Positions 1 to 6,915 of a stretch of DNA of 12,434 nucleotides are shown piece after piece. The notes beneath the pieces are model-generated. The model searched no databases, had not been told where the DNA came from, and saw only the letters and a list, made by a program, of their open reading frames with translations. Position 1 is the first letter of the stretch; the number at the start of each line of letters is the position of its first letter. The stretch covers positions 1 to 12,434 of the forward strand of contig DMCR01000051.1 in assembly GCA_003445735.1 (NCBI GenBank), read 5' to 3'. Source of the stretch: Cryomorphaceae bacterium (GTDB lineage Bacteria; Bacteroidota; Bacteroidia; Flavobacteriales; Schleiferiaceae). The translations under genes and the position numbers were made by a program.

Positions 1-275
1 TAGCGCGGCTGATGCTCTTTGATGAGGTTATTTTCTAAAAGCAGCGCATCTCCTTCTGAATCCGTGATGATGGTGCGAATATCCGCGACTTTGCGCACCA
101 TAGTGGCGATGCGTGCGCTGTGGTCATTCTTCGTGAAATAGGAGCTTACCCGTTTACGCAGATTCTTGGCTTTGCCGATGTAGAGAATCTTGCCATCCTT
201 ATCCACATGTTGGTACACCCCCGGTTTATTCGGAAGGGTTTTGAGCAAGTTGGTGATGTGTTCGCTAACCGCCAT
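1..275 (-). CDS. uvrC: UvrC, excinuclease ABC subunit C (N-terminal part, cut by window edge)
   Basis: UvrC is the nuclease subunit of UvrABC nucleotide excision repair; it incises the damaged strand on both sides of a lesion in the cytoplasm. Only the first 91 residues are present, and the gene continues beyond position 1. They make up the GIY-YIG nuclease domain that performs the 3' incision: PGVY at residues 18-21, LYIGKAKNLRKR at 31-42 with the expected catalytic Arg40, and LLLENNLIK at 78-86 with the likely catalytic Glu81. The last visible residues, HQPR, match the family's 'QPRYN' segment. The ATG at 273-275 places the GIY-YIG motif about 20 residues in, which is normal. There is no Shine-Dalgarno sequence. 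The T-tract of the upstream gene's terminator ends only 11 nt before the start codon, so uvrC either has a very short leader or depends on readthrough. Identification is by recalled family motifs and is firm. Confidence 0.95.
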   Translation of the reverse strand, partial: MAVSEHITNLLKTLPNKPGVYQHVDKDGKILYIGKAKNLRKRVSSYFTKNDHSARIATMVRKVADIRTIITDSEGDALLLENNLIKEHQPR

Positions 276-286
276 GAGTCAAAGAT

Positions 287-318
287 AAAAAAGGCCCGGC
301 TCCCTTCGGGGCCGGGCC
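287..318 (-). terminator. Intrinsic terminator after the T9SS cargo gene
   Basis: An 8-bp perfect GC-only stem (GGCCCGGC at 293-300 with GCCGGGCC at 311-318) can extend into the loop by a few more pairs. On the minus strand it is followed at once by six T residues (292-287) and then ATCTTT. This is a textbook Rho-independent terminator for minus-strand transcription, 42 nt past the stop codon of the gene ending at 360. It lies just upstream of uvrC, separating it from that gene. Confidence 0.9.
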
Positions 319-359
319 ATGTGTTCTGCTCTTAAGAGAGGGGGTAAATGTTTGAGACG

Positions 360-2570
360 CTATTGAGCATCCATGATGGTTACGGTTCCATTGACAACAT
401 ATTGGTAGTTATCGGAAGCGTTCAATAGCTCTAGCGTGTAGAAGTACACACCATCAGCTAGTTTAACGCCGTTCATATTGGTTCCCCGCCATGGGTTAGA
501 GTTGTCGTACAGGTAATTTGATTGCCATACGCGATCGCCCCAACGATTGTAGACTGACAACTGACTCAAATCTTCATAATCGTCTACGTTTTGGATTATG
601 AAACCGTCGTTCACACCGTCGCCGTTTGGGGTGATGAAGTTCGGTACAACAACTGTATCTGGAACAGGAGGGGTTGTGATGATAATAGGCAAACAATTCG
701 AGTAAGCAGTGTACTGCGTATCCGTTGGGTTGGTCGTACGAATACAAACGCGGTATTCACCTGGGGCTAATTCTACAAACATTTGGTACGACGTATCAGG
801 AGCCAAGACTGGGTTTTGTGGCGAAGCTACGTGATCGTGAATCCATTCGCCCATCCAAGTACCAGCGATTTTCTCTTGCAAGAATACCGTATAGCTGTCG
901 ACGGCCCATCCATTGTACTGGTTCCATTGAAGATTTATAGCTACAGTGTCTGGATCAACTATAGGTACAATACCATTATCTCGCTCCAAAAGAATGCTAT
1001 GAATGTCGTTAGAAGCCCCCTGCAAATCGTCGTTGAGCTTCATATCAATGCGATAGTCGTAGCTGTCCTGGTCTACTTTAATGAAGCCGATCTGACCATC
1101 TTTAAAGTCGTACTTGTATTGGTTGAATACGGTACCAACTTTCGCGTAGGTTGCAGCTCCTGGATCCTTACGGAAGATTTGCCACTCTTGGAAGAGGTAA
1201 TCAGGGTATGAAGAAGTATCTGCACTCCACTCAATAACTGGGTTTTGATCTTTCTCTATAGTAACGTTCTCCATCTCGTAAATGGCGTTGAAACAACCTG
1301 TAACGTTCAACTGAATCGTATCAAACTCATTCATTGGAAAACCACACTTATTTAATAAAGTGTTTCCATCATTGCCCACTTTAGAATACAAGAAATACTT
1401 GCCGTTTTTGGAAAGTGGCTTGAACAACTTAATGGTCATTTGAGTGGCTTCGTTATTTGCATCACAGTTCGCGGTAAAGGACTGAATGGCCAACGGCTGT
1501 CCATCCGGCTTGGTCAAACGGAAGTCAGTACCGTCAGGTGAGATCGATGAGCAGTCTAGTTTTACTTTGAATTTCAAGGTAACTGTAGAATCCAAACAGT
1601 TATAGTCTACGGTTGGAAGACCGTTATCAGGATCTTGATAGATCCCAGGAGCCTGGTAATCTAATTGAACACCTGCCTGTGCCTGAGGAGTACAAAGTGA
1701 GGCGATGGCAATCTGCATATCGCGGTTTACTTCACCAATCTTACGCCATACATAAAGCGTTGAATCATAACGGTACTCATCGACGGTAACCGCCATTACA
1801 TCAATCTCTACCGAGGAAGGCTTAAAGGTGATCAAGCCAGTATTAGGGTTCATGGTTAATGATTGTGGAGGTGAGGTAGTGATGGGCTGATCGTAAGTCC
1901 AACCCGCCGCATAATTAATATTAGTGGGCGTACACCCTGATGCATATCCAGCCTTTACATGTGAAATACGGTAGAACAGAGAGTCCCCATCAGGCTCCAC
2001 AGTACTTTGCTTCCAATTAAAAGTACGACCCACACAAAAAGCACGTACAGGTTCAGAAACGAATTCTGGCGATGTATTTTGACCAATTTGGTTATTCAAT
2101 TTAGCTTCAATGTAAAACCCTTGACTTGATGGGTTAATGATATTGTCAACCGCCGGGTTGCGACAACACGTACTGAAGGCAAAGGTCCAGTCAGGAGCAT
2201 TACCTGGTAAAGTGATTTCTCCTTCGTAAGTAACCACGTTGATGGTTACGCCAGCATTCGTACTACTTACACAATCAAAAAGTGTGGGTGCCACTACTCC
2301 CTGACCACTCGTTCCTGGAGAAATTTCCGAAAGAGTGGTGCTCACGGTAGAATAGTTAGCCGAACATGCATATACCGTCGCACTAGTCGGCAAGGTAATG
2401 CCAGAAACATCACGGTATAAACGCATGATGAGTTTATACTTATGCGTACCGCCTGTTGAGCTGATGTATTCGTACTGAATATCACCCCCTGCGTTGTGAG
2501 AAGCCTTCGCTGTGCCGGTATAAGCGAGAATGGCAACAACGGTAAAAATGGTTTTGAAAAAATTCTTCAT
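360..2570 (-). CDS. Secreted T9SS cargo protein with type B (CHU_C / gliding motility-associated) C-terminal domain
   Basis: Large exported surface or secreted protein of 736 residues with no recognisable enzyme domain. A Sec signal peptide (charged MKNFFK, hydrophobic core, AKA cut site after residue 23) is followed by SHNAGGDIQYEY, an opening common in big Bacteroidota surface proteins. The first half is cysteine-rich and includes CCRN at 135-138. A cadherin-like or Ig-like stretch with EPDGDSLFYRI (192-202) and NPNTGLITF (241-249) follows. Residues about 440-630 look like two fibronectin III-type beta modules. Residues 642-736 are the sorting domain: PNFITPNGDGVND (643-655), VYNRWGDRVW (673-682) and GVYFYTLEL, which is the CHU_C pattern recognised by the type IX secretion system. 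It has its own terminator and stands 91 nt downstream of the PAP2-like gene. AAGGA sits immediately next to the ATG, too close to be an ordinary ribosome site. Role unknown; adhesion or matrix is a guess. Confidence 0.88.
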   Translation of the reverse strand: MKNFFKTIFTVVAILAYTGTAKASHNAGGDIQYEYISSTGGTHKYKLIMRLYRDVSGITLPTSATVYACSANYSTVSTTLSEISPGTSGQGVVAPTLFDCVSSTNAGVTINVVTYEGEITLPGNAPDWTFAFSTCCRNPAVDNIINPSSQGFYIEAKLNNQIGQNTSPEFVSEPVRAFCVGRTFNWKQSTVEPDGDSLFYRISHVKAGYASGCTPTNINYAAGWTYDQPITTSPPQSLTMNPNTGLITFKPSSVEIDVMAVTVDEYRYDSTLYVWRKIGEVNRDMQIAIASLCTPQAQAGVQLDYQAPGIYQDPDNGLPTVDYNCLDSTVTLKFKVKLDCSSISPDGTDFRLTKPDGQPLAIQSFTANCDANNEATQMTIKLFKPLSKNGKYFLYSKVGNDGNTLLNKCGFPMNEFDTIQLNVTGCFNAIYEMENVTIEKDQNPVIEWSADTSSYPDYLFQEWQIFRKDPGAATYAKVGTVFNQYKYDFKDGQIGFIKVDQDSYDYRIDMKLNDDLQGASNDIHSILLERDNGIVPIVDPDTVAINLQWNQYNGWAVDSYTVFLQEKIAGTWMGEWIHDHVASPQNPVLAPDTSYQMFVELAPGEYRVCIRTTNPTDTQYTAYSNCLPIIITTPPVPDTVVVPNFITPNGDGVNDGFIIQNVDDYEDLSQLSVYNRWGDRVWQSNYLYDNSNPWRGTNMNGVKLADGVYFYTLELLNASDNYQYVVNGTVTIMDAQ

Positions 2571-2661
2571 TTCCTTGGTGTTCTAATAATCCTCATAATA
2601 GGGATTGTAAATATCTCCAATTCTTGAGTCTAAAGCAAGTAGAATGAGTAAACGATTTGAT

Positions 2662-3270
2662 TCACTTAGAGAGGAGCATAAACATAGGGATAAAGCCCAA
2701 TAATGCACCGCTTAAAAGCTCTTGAAGCGTGTGTTTTTGAAGTTCTAATCGCGCCCATGTAAGCGCACCGAGAACCATTGCTCCGATGATCAAATGCTCG
2801 ATTTCTCCACCGCCATAGCGTTGATGCAAACATATGTATAAGGAATACAGCGCAAAGACCCCTGTCGCATGTGCACTACTTTTGAAAAAGGGCAGTAAGA
2901 TAGTGCTGATTATGACCACAAGAGCGCTGAGGTATGTGGCCCAAGTGATTTCAATGGGCACTCCTGCGCGCTCCAAATGATTTCCGGTTGCAATCATAGA
3001 CGCTGCGCCAATCAGATAAGGGTAAATGCGTTCCTCTCGTTTGACCAAATGCAGGCTAGAAATGGTGCCGGCCAAGCGGAGAATTACTATGCCCAGAAAG
3101 GGTCCAATGCAAGTACCTAAAAACACTGTCATGACCACTCGCGCCACGAAGTTCCATTCAAAAGTCTCCGGCAGTGCGCCAAGTATGAGGACGGTGCCGA
3201 TAGTAGGCATGATTCCTGGATGTAGGGTGTTACTGAGGAATCGGGCGATGTAGTGCCTGAGGTCTTCCAT
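2662..3270 (-). CDS. PAP2-superfamily-like integral membrane protein
   Basis: A 202-residue protein with about five to six hydrophobic segments, probably in the inner membrane. It resembles the PAP2 (type 2 phosphatidic acid phosphatase) superfamily, which removes phosphate from lipid phosphates. The three signature motifs are present but degenerate. KREERIYP (77-84) stands in for KX6RP. SSAH (131-134) stands in for PSGH, keeping Ser132 and His134. ARLELQKHTLQE (173-184) matches SRX5HX3D, keeping Arg174 and His180, with Glu184 in place of Asp. The histidine pair needed for phosphotransfer is therefore kept, but activity is uncertain. The start codon shares one base with the rpoN stop (TGATG), so translation is probably coupled to rpoN. 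The physiological substrate cannot be told from sequence; lipid or undecaprenyl pyrophosphate are known options for the family. Confidence 0.72.
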   Translation of the reverse strand: MEDLRHYIARFLSNTLHPGIMPTIGTVLILGALPETFEWNFVARVVMTVFLGTCIGPFLGIVILRLAGTISSLHLVKREERIYPYLIGAASMIATGNHLERAGVPIEITWATYLSALVVIISTILLPFFKSSAHATGVFALYSLYICLHQRYGGGEIEHLIIGAMVLGALTWARLELQKHTLQELLSGALLGFIPMFMLLSK

Positions 3271-4721
3271 CAGAGCTGTTTACGCATTCGTGCGACTGGA
3301 ATATTCAATTGTTCTCTGTATTTCGCTACCGTTCTGCGTGCGATGGGATAGCCCTTTTCCTTAAGAATGGCCGCCAATGCATCGTCTGTCAGCGGTTTGC
3401 GTTTGTTTTCTTCGGCTACGGTATCCTCGAGAATCTTCTTGATTTCACGCGTACTCACTTCCTCGCCGTCGGTATTGGTCATGGACTCCGAGAAGAACTC
3501 CTTGATCAAAAAGGTACCGTACGGGGTTTGAATGTATTTGTTCGAAGCCACACGAGAGACGGTAGAAATATCCATCTGAATTTCCTCGGCTATATCCTTT
3601 AAAATCATCGGGCGAAGTTTGGTTTCGTCACCTGTGAGGAAATACTCTTTTTGGTATTCCAAAATGGCTTGCATGGTCAACATCAGGGTTTGCTGACGTT
3701 GTACTATGGCGTCTATGAACCATTTGGCGCTATCTAGCTTTTGCTTGACAAAAAGCGCCGCTTCTTTCTCGGCCTTGTTCTTTTGTTTGCTCGCTTTGTA
3801 GTGCTCGAGCATATCTCGGTATTGTCGACTGAGACTGAGTTCTGGGGCGTTTTTACCGTTCAGTGAAAGCTCTAATTCACCATCTACGATCAGCAAGTTG
3901 TAATCCGGAATGATGTTTTCGGTGGGGCGGCTGAGGTTGGAAGAGCCGCCGGGTTTAGGGTTTAATCGGCCAATTTCCTCGATAGCCCCTTTTAGCATCT
4001 CCTCATCCACCCCTAAACGGTCCATGAGCTTTTGGTAGTGGCGCTTGACAAATGCATCGAAGTAATTATCAAGGATAGTCAGTGCCAATTCTACTTTCGC
4101 GGTCCCGTTCTTACGATCGAGTTGGAGCATCAAACATTCGCGTAAATCCCGTCCTCCAACGCCCGGAGGATCCAATTCTTGGATAATGCCTAACATCTTT
4201 TCCAGAAGAGCAACTTCAGTAAACACTCCTTGCGAGAAGGCAAGATCGTCCACGATATCTTCAAGGGAACGGCGCAATATGCCATCATCGTCAATCGCCC
4301 CTACCAAATAAATTGCCAAGGCGAGTTCCTCGTCTTTAAGGTCTCTAAGGTTCAGCTGGGACACGAGGCTTTCGTGAAAACTCTCGTTGACCACAACCGG
4401 GGCTTCGTAGAGTTCGTCGTCGGAGCTGAAGTTGTTGCTTTTGGTTCGGTAATCTGGGGTATCCTCATCACCGAGGTAATCGTCCCAATTGACCTCTTCT
4501 AAGCTGTCTCTGACCTCGCGCTCGTCTGTATCTGACGTGACGTCACTATCGAAGGTGTCTTCTGATTTGTCCCGGCCTTCGAGCAGGGCGGGGTTTTCTT
4601 CGATTTCTTGTTTGATGCGGGCCTCCAAACTTTGGGTTGGCAGCTGCACGAGCTTCATGAGCTGAATCTGTTGTGGACTCAGCTTTTGTTGAAGTTTATG
4701 TGCAAGGGTCTGCTTTAGCAT
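3270..4721 (-). CDS. rpoN: RNA polymerase sigma-54 factor
   Basis: Sigma-54 directs RNA polymerase to -24/-12 promoters and needs an AAA+ enhancer-binding activator to open DNA. The 483-residue protein has all the expected regions. Gln/Leu-rich region I (residues 1-49, QKLSPQQIQLMKLVQLP) interacts with the activator. An acidic linker, region II, covers about 50-105. The core-binding domain spans about 110-300 (LDPPGVGGRDLRECLMLQL at 183-201, LNPKPGG at 253-259). The HTH-containing domain lies at about 330-410 (DIAEEIQMDISTVSR, 376-390), and the RpoN box ARRTVAKYRE at 461-470 reads the -24 element. The gene sits 18 nt after asnS and overlaps the PAP2-like gene by one base, suggesting an asnS-rpoN-PAP2 operon. 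There is no Shine-Dalgarno; the short spacer is C-rich, with CACCTCC, which resembles the anti-SD itself. A strong sigma-54 promoter lies nearby at 6226-6241. Confidence 0.97.
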   Translation of the reverse strand: MLKQTLAHKLQQKLSPQQIQLMKLVQLPTQSLEARIKQEIEENPALLEGRDKSEDTFDSDVTSDTDEREVRDSLEEVNWDDYLGDEDTPDYRTKSNNFSSDDELYEAPVVVNESFHESLVSQLNLRDLKDEELALAIYLVGAIDDDGILRRSLEDIVDDLAFSQGVFTEVALLEKMLGIIQELDPPGVGGRDLRECLMLQLDRKNGTAKVELALTILDNYFDAFVKRHYQKLMDRLGVDEEMLKGAIEEIGRLNPKPGGSSNLSRPTENIIPDYNLLIVDGELELSLNGKNAPELSLSRQYRDMLEHYKASKQKNKAEKEAALFVKQKLDSAKWFIDAIVQRQQTLMLTMQAILEYQKEYFLTGDETKLRPMILKDIAEEIQMDISTVSRVASNKYIQTPYGTFLIKEFFSESMTNTDGEEVSTREIKKILEDTVAEENKRKPLTDDALAAILKEKGYPIARRTVAKYREQLNIPVARMRKQL

Positions 4722-4739
4722 AGATTGGGGAGGTGGGGG

Positions 4740-6140
4740 TTAGAAGTTTGCGCTTCCCGGAGTACGTGGGAATGGTATGACATCGCGGATGTTGCCCATG
4801 CCCGTACAGAATTGGACCAAACGTTCAAAACCTAGTCCGAAACCACTGTGCACGCACGTTCCGAATTTGCGAGTTTCAAGGTACCACCACAATTCTTCCT
4901 CAGGAATTCCTACGGCAGCGACTTTTTCTTTCAATACATCATGACGCTCTTCACGCTGTGATCCGCCGACTATTTCACCGATACTGGGGAATAAAATGTC
5001 CATGGCGCGAACGGTCTTGCCGTCGTCGTTCAAACGCATGTAGAAAGCCTTGATAGAGGCAGGGTAATCGAACAGGACTACAGGGGCATTGAAGTGCTTC
5101 TCAACCAGGTAGCGCTCGTGCTCACTTTGTAAATCTACCCCCCATTCGTTGATGAGGTATTTGAATTTCTTCTTTTGATTTGGTTTACTGCGCTTCAAGA
5201 TTTCGATGGCATCAGTGTAACTCAATCGAACGAAATCATTGCTTACTACGAACTCTAGTTTCTCGATCAATCCTTGCTCTGAGCGCTCGTTCTGAGGCTT
5301 AGACTTCTGCTCGTCGGCAAAGCGTTGGTCAAGGAATTGAAGGTCTTCGCGACAGTTGTCGAGTAAGTATAGAATACAGTATTTGAGAAAGTCTTCCGCC
5401 AAATCCATGTTCATTTCAAGGTCGTAAAAGGCCATCTCCGGTTCGATCATCCAGAATTCGGCCAAGTGACGCGTGGTGTTGGAGTTTTCCGCTCGGAACG
5501 TAGGCCCGAAGGTGTAGATCTTTCCAAGACCCATAGCACCTAGTTCTCCTTCTAACTGACCGCTCACAGTGAGGTGTGTTTCTTTGCCGAAGAAATCCTT
5601 GGAGATATCACCGCCTGAAGCAGGCAGGGTACTCACACGGAACATCTCGCCCGCACCCTCGGCATCAGAACCTGTGATGATGGGGCTGTGCCAGTTAAAA
5701 AACCCTTCTTTATTGAAGTAGTTGTGCACGGCGAAACTCAATGCGTGGCGTAAACGAAATACAGCTCCGAAAGTATTGGTGCGTGGACGTAGGTGTGAAA
5801 TTTCGCGCAAGAACTCCAAGCTGTGTTTTTTCGGCTGCAGTGGATAATCCTCCACTGGAGCATCGCCCAATACTTCAAAGTGATCTACGATGATTTCGAC
5901 GCTCTGGCCGCGGCCTTGACTCTCTTCGAGTGAACCGGTCACTGCCAAACAAGAACCTGTAGTGATGCGCTTCAGTTCATTTTCATCCACGTTTTCAAAA
6001 TCTACGACACACTGCAATGTGGCCAAGCAAGAACCATCATTTAGGGCAATAAACCTGTTGCTACGGAAGGAACGAACCCATCCTTTCACAATTACTTTTT
6101 CACCAATTGCTGGCTGGTGTAGGAGTTGTTTGATGCTCAT
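4740..6140 (-). CDS. asnS: Asparaginyl-tRNA synthetase
   Basis: A class IIb aminoacyl-tRNA synthetase that charges tRNA-Asn with asparagine using ATP in the cytoplasm. The 466-residue length is normal for bacterial AsnRS. The N-terminal OB-fold anticodon-binding domain (about 14-95) includes [20 protein letters not shown]. The catalytic core shows motif 1 around [18 protein letters not shown] (147-164), motif 2 [21 protein letters not shown] in two parts ([11 protein letters not shown] 215-225, EFWMIEPE 228-235) and motif 3 [10 protein letters not shown] (435-444). The C-terminus PRTPGSANF is typical of AsnRS. It is AsnRS rather than AspRS because of its length (AspRS is much longer in bacteria) and its motif wording. 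It is first gene of the minus-strand cluster, with rpoN 18 nt downstream, and shares a 163-nt divergent region with the efflux operon. Confidence 0.96.
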   Translation of the reverse strand: MSIKQLLHQPAIGEKVIVKGWVRSFRSNRFIALNDGSCLATLQCVVDFENVDENELKRITTGSCLAVTGSLEESQGRGQSVEIIVDHFEVLGDAPVEDYPLQPKKHSLEFLREISHLRPRTNTFGAVFRLRHALSFAVHNYFNKEGFFNWHSPIITGSDAEGAGEMFRVSTLPASGGDISKDFFGKETHLTVSGQLEGELGAMGLGKIYTFGPTFRAENSNTTRHLAEFWMIEPEMAFYDLEMNMDLAEDFLKYCILYLLDNCREDLQFLDQRFADEQKSKPQNERSEQGLIEKLEFVVSNDFVRLSYTDAIEILKRSKPNQKKKFKYLINEWGVDLQSEHERYLVEKHFNAPVVLFDYPASIKAFYMRLNDDGKTVRAMDILFPSIGEIVGGSQREERHDVLKEKVAAVGIPEEELWWYLETRKFGTCVHSGFGLGFERLVQFCTGMGNIRDVIPFPRTPGSANF

Positions 6141-6150
6141 GTATAGAAGT

Positions 6151-6163
6151 CTTTGCTACAAAG
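6151..6163. repeat. Short perfect inverted repeat CTTTG-CTA-CAAAG in the divergent region
   Basis: Two 5-bp arms separated by 3 nt. The centre is about 95 bp upstream of the start expected from the sigma-54 promoter at 6226-6241, a distance at which enhancer-binding activators usually bind. The right arm also forms part of the candidate asnS -7 element, so the symmetry could be chance. A role as an activator site is inference only. Confidence 0.25.
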
Positions 6164-6166
6164 ATG
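6159..6166 (-). promoter_or_regulatory. asnS: Candidate asnS promoter -7 element (Bacteroidota type)
   Basis: On the minus strand this reads CATCTTTG, matching 7 of 8 positions of the Bacteroidota -7 consensus TAnnTTTG (first base differs). It ends 18 nt before the asnS start codon, giving a short leader. No clear TTTG -33 element is seen at the right distance. A TATAAT hexamer also occurs on this strand at 6169-6174, likewise without a good partner. Weak call. Confidence 0.28.
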
Positions 6167-6225
6167 GCATTATACAATGAAAATACGTCCTTTCGCGATT
6201 AAAAAAAAGTGTAAAAACTATGTTT

Positions 6226-6241
6226 TGGCACAAAAGTTGCT
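6226..6241 (+). promoter_or_regulatory. Sigma-54 (-24/-12) promoter for the TetR/efflux operon
   Basis: The sequence TGGCACAAAAGTTGCT matches the sigma-54 consensus TGGCACG-N4-TTGCW at every position except the seventh (A for G). The invariant GG (6227-6228) and GC (6239-6240) are separated by exactly 10 nt, as required. Transcription should begin near 6252, leaving a leader of about 52 nt before the TetR start at 6304. An A8 tract at 6201-6208, just upstream, could bend DNA or bind IHF/HU. The promoter lies outside coding sequence, points at an operon, and the organism carries rpoN in this same window. Activation would require an enhancer-binding protein that is not encoded here. Confidence 0.82.
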
Positions 6242-6256
6242 CGGAGGGGAAACAAA

Positions 6257-6284
6257 AGAAACGTTTTTTGGTTATAATGTTTCT
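6257..6284. repeat. Inverted repeat AGAAAC-N16-GTTTCT, candidate operator
   Basis: Perfect 6-bp arms at 6257-6262 and 6279-6284 flank 16 nt. The repeat starts about 5 bp downstream of the predicted sigma-54 start site and ends 19 bp before the TetR gene. TetR-family proteins often bind such dyads over their own promoter or leader, so it is a candidate autorepressor site. A 6-bp repeat can arise by chance, and which dyad is used (this or the one at 6285-6299) is unknown. Confidence 0.3.
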
Positions 6285-6299
6285 GATAAGCGCTTTATC
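6285..6299. repeat. Near-palindrome GATAA-GCGCT-TTATC, candidate operator or leader hairpin
   Basis: Two 5-bp arms (6285-6289, 6295-6299) enclose GCGCT, and the core AGCGCT (6289-6294) is itself palindromic. It ends 4 bp before the TetR start codon. It could be the operator of the TetR protein, or an RNA hairpin affecting translation initiation. It abuts the AGAAAC/GTTTCT dyad, so both could be parts of one control region. Confidence 0.3.
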
Positions 6300-6303
6300 C
6301 CGT

Positions 6304-6915
6304 ATGGATACTGAAAAAATAAAAATTTTTTTTGCAAGTCTCGAGCTGTTCAAAGAATTCGGGGTGAAGTCTGTTACTATGGACCAAATCAGTCAGTACT
6401 GCGGGATTTCGAAGAAAACCCTGTATAAGTACGTCGACAACAAATTGGACCTACTACATCAAGTCTTCGAACTCACGGCCGGACATATGGCTAATGAACT
6501 GCATGAAAACCTAACCCAGGTTTCAGGCAATGCTATTGATCAACTCTTTGCACTAGAAAAATTCGCGGAGAAAAACCTTCGCGGTGCTGAGGATAGACTT
6601 CTTGCTCAACTTGTTCAATATTATCCGGAGGTCGCCCAAAAGGTCAAAAATCATCGTCAGACAATAGTTTGTGCCATTACTCGCAAGAATCTTGAGCAGG
6701 GCATGCGCGAAGGATTCTACCGCGATGACATTAATATTGACTTCATTACTATCCTGTATTATGGACACATCTTGGCCGTACACGAAACGGTTGTCGGGAA
6801 GGATATGCCAAACTTGGACGAATTAAGAAAAGCATCATTGCGTTACCACATCCGCGGCATTGCATCATTGCAAGGACTAGAATATCTCAATCAAAGAATA
6901 CATTCAGACGACTAA
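6304..6915 (+). CDS. TetR-family transcriptional regulator of the efflux operon
   Basis: A 203-residue one-component regulator: an N-terminal DNA-binding domain and an all-helical ligand or dimer domain. The TetR_N signature runs from about residue 5 to 50, with FFASLELFKEFGVKSVTMDQ (9-28) leading into the helix-turn-helix, and GISKKTLYKYVDNKLDLL (34-51) including the recognition helix. Start choice: in-frame ATGs exist at 6220 and 6277. The 6220 one is upstream of and overruns the sigma-54 promoter, and both would add a tail foreign to the family. ATG 6304 gives a normal TetR length, with the first helix starting almost immediately. No Shine-Dalgarno is present. The stop codon directly abuts the TolC gene (TAAATG). 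It most likely represses its own operon and is released by a pump substrate, but the ligand is unknown; activator action is not excluded. Confidence 0.9.
   Translation: MDTEKIKIFFASLELFKEFGVKSVTMDQISQYCGISKKTLYKYVDNKLDLLHQVFELTAGHMANELHENLTQVSGNAIDQLFALEKFAEKNLRGAEDRLLAQLVQYYPEVAQKVKNHRQTIVCAITRKNLEQGMREGFYRDDINIDFITILYYGHILAVHETVVGKDMPNLDELRKASLRYHIRGIASLQGLEYLNQRIHSDD

Noticed and set aside
280..287. TATCTTTG on the minus strand as a uvrC promoter
   Set aside because: It matches the Bacteroidota -7 consensus, but the -33 position falls in the terminator stem with no TTG, so it is not annotated as a promoter; noted in a finding only.
329..338. Perfect 10-bp palindrome CTCTTAAGAG between the T9SS cargo gene and its terminator
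   Set aside because: Too short to fold stably as RNA, no T-tract, no known binding motif; likely chance.
783..1211. 142-codon open frame on the plus strand inside the T9SS cargo gene
   Set aside because: It is antisense to a well-supported coding sequence, has no recognisable domain or start signal, and looks like a shadow frame.
2588..2606. Small dyad AATCC-N9-GGATT in the leader of the T9SS cargo gene
   Set aside because: Only 5 bp per arm, AT-rich loop, no T-tract and no promoter match; not enough to call a terminator or operator.
6169..6174. TATAAT hexamer on the minus strand upstream of asnS
   Set aside because: No TTGACA-like or TTTG partner at proper spacing; Bacteroidota primary promoters use a different -7 element.
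6220..6303. Extended N-terminus for the TetR protein from the first in-frame ATG at 6220
   Set aside because: That ATG lies upstream of the sigma-54 element, and the added 28 residues are unlike TetR proteins; ATG 6304 gives the normal family start.
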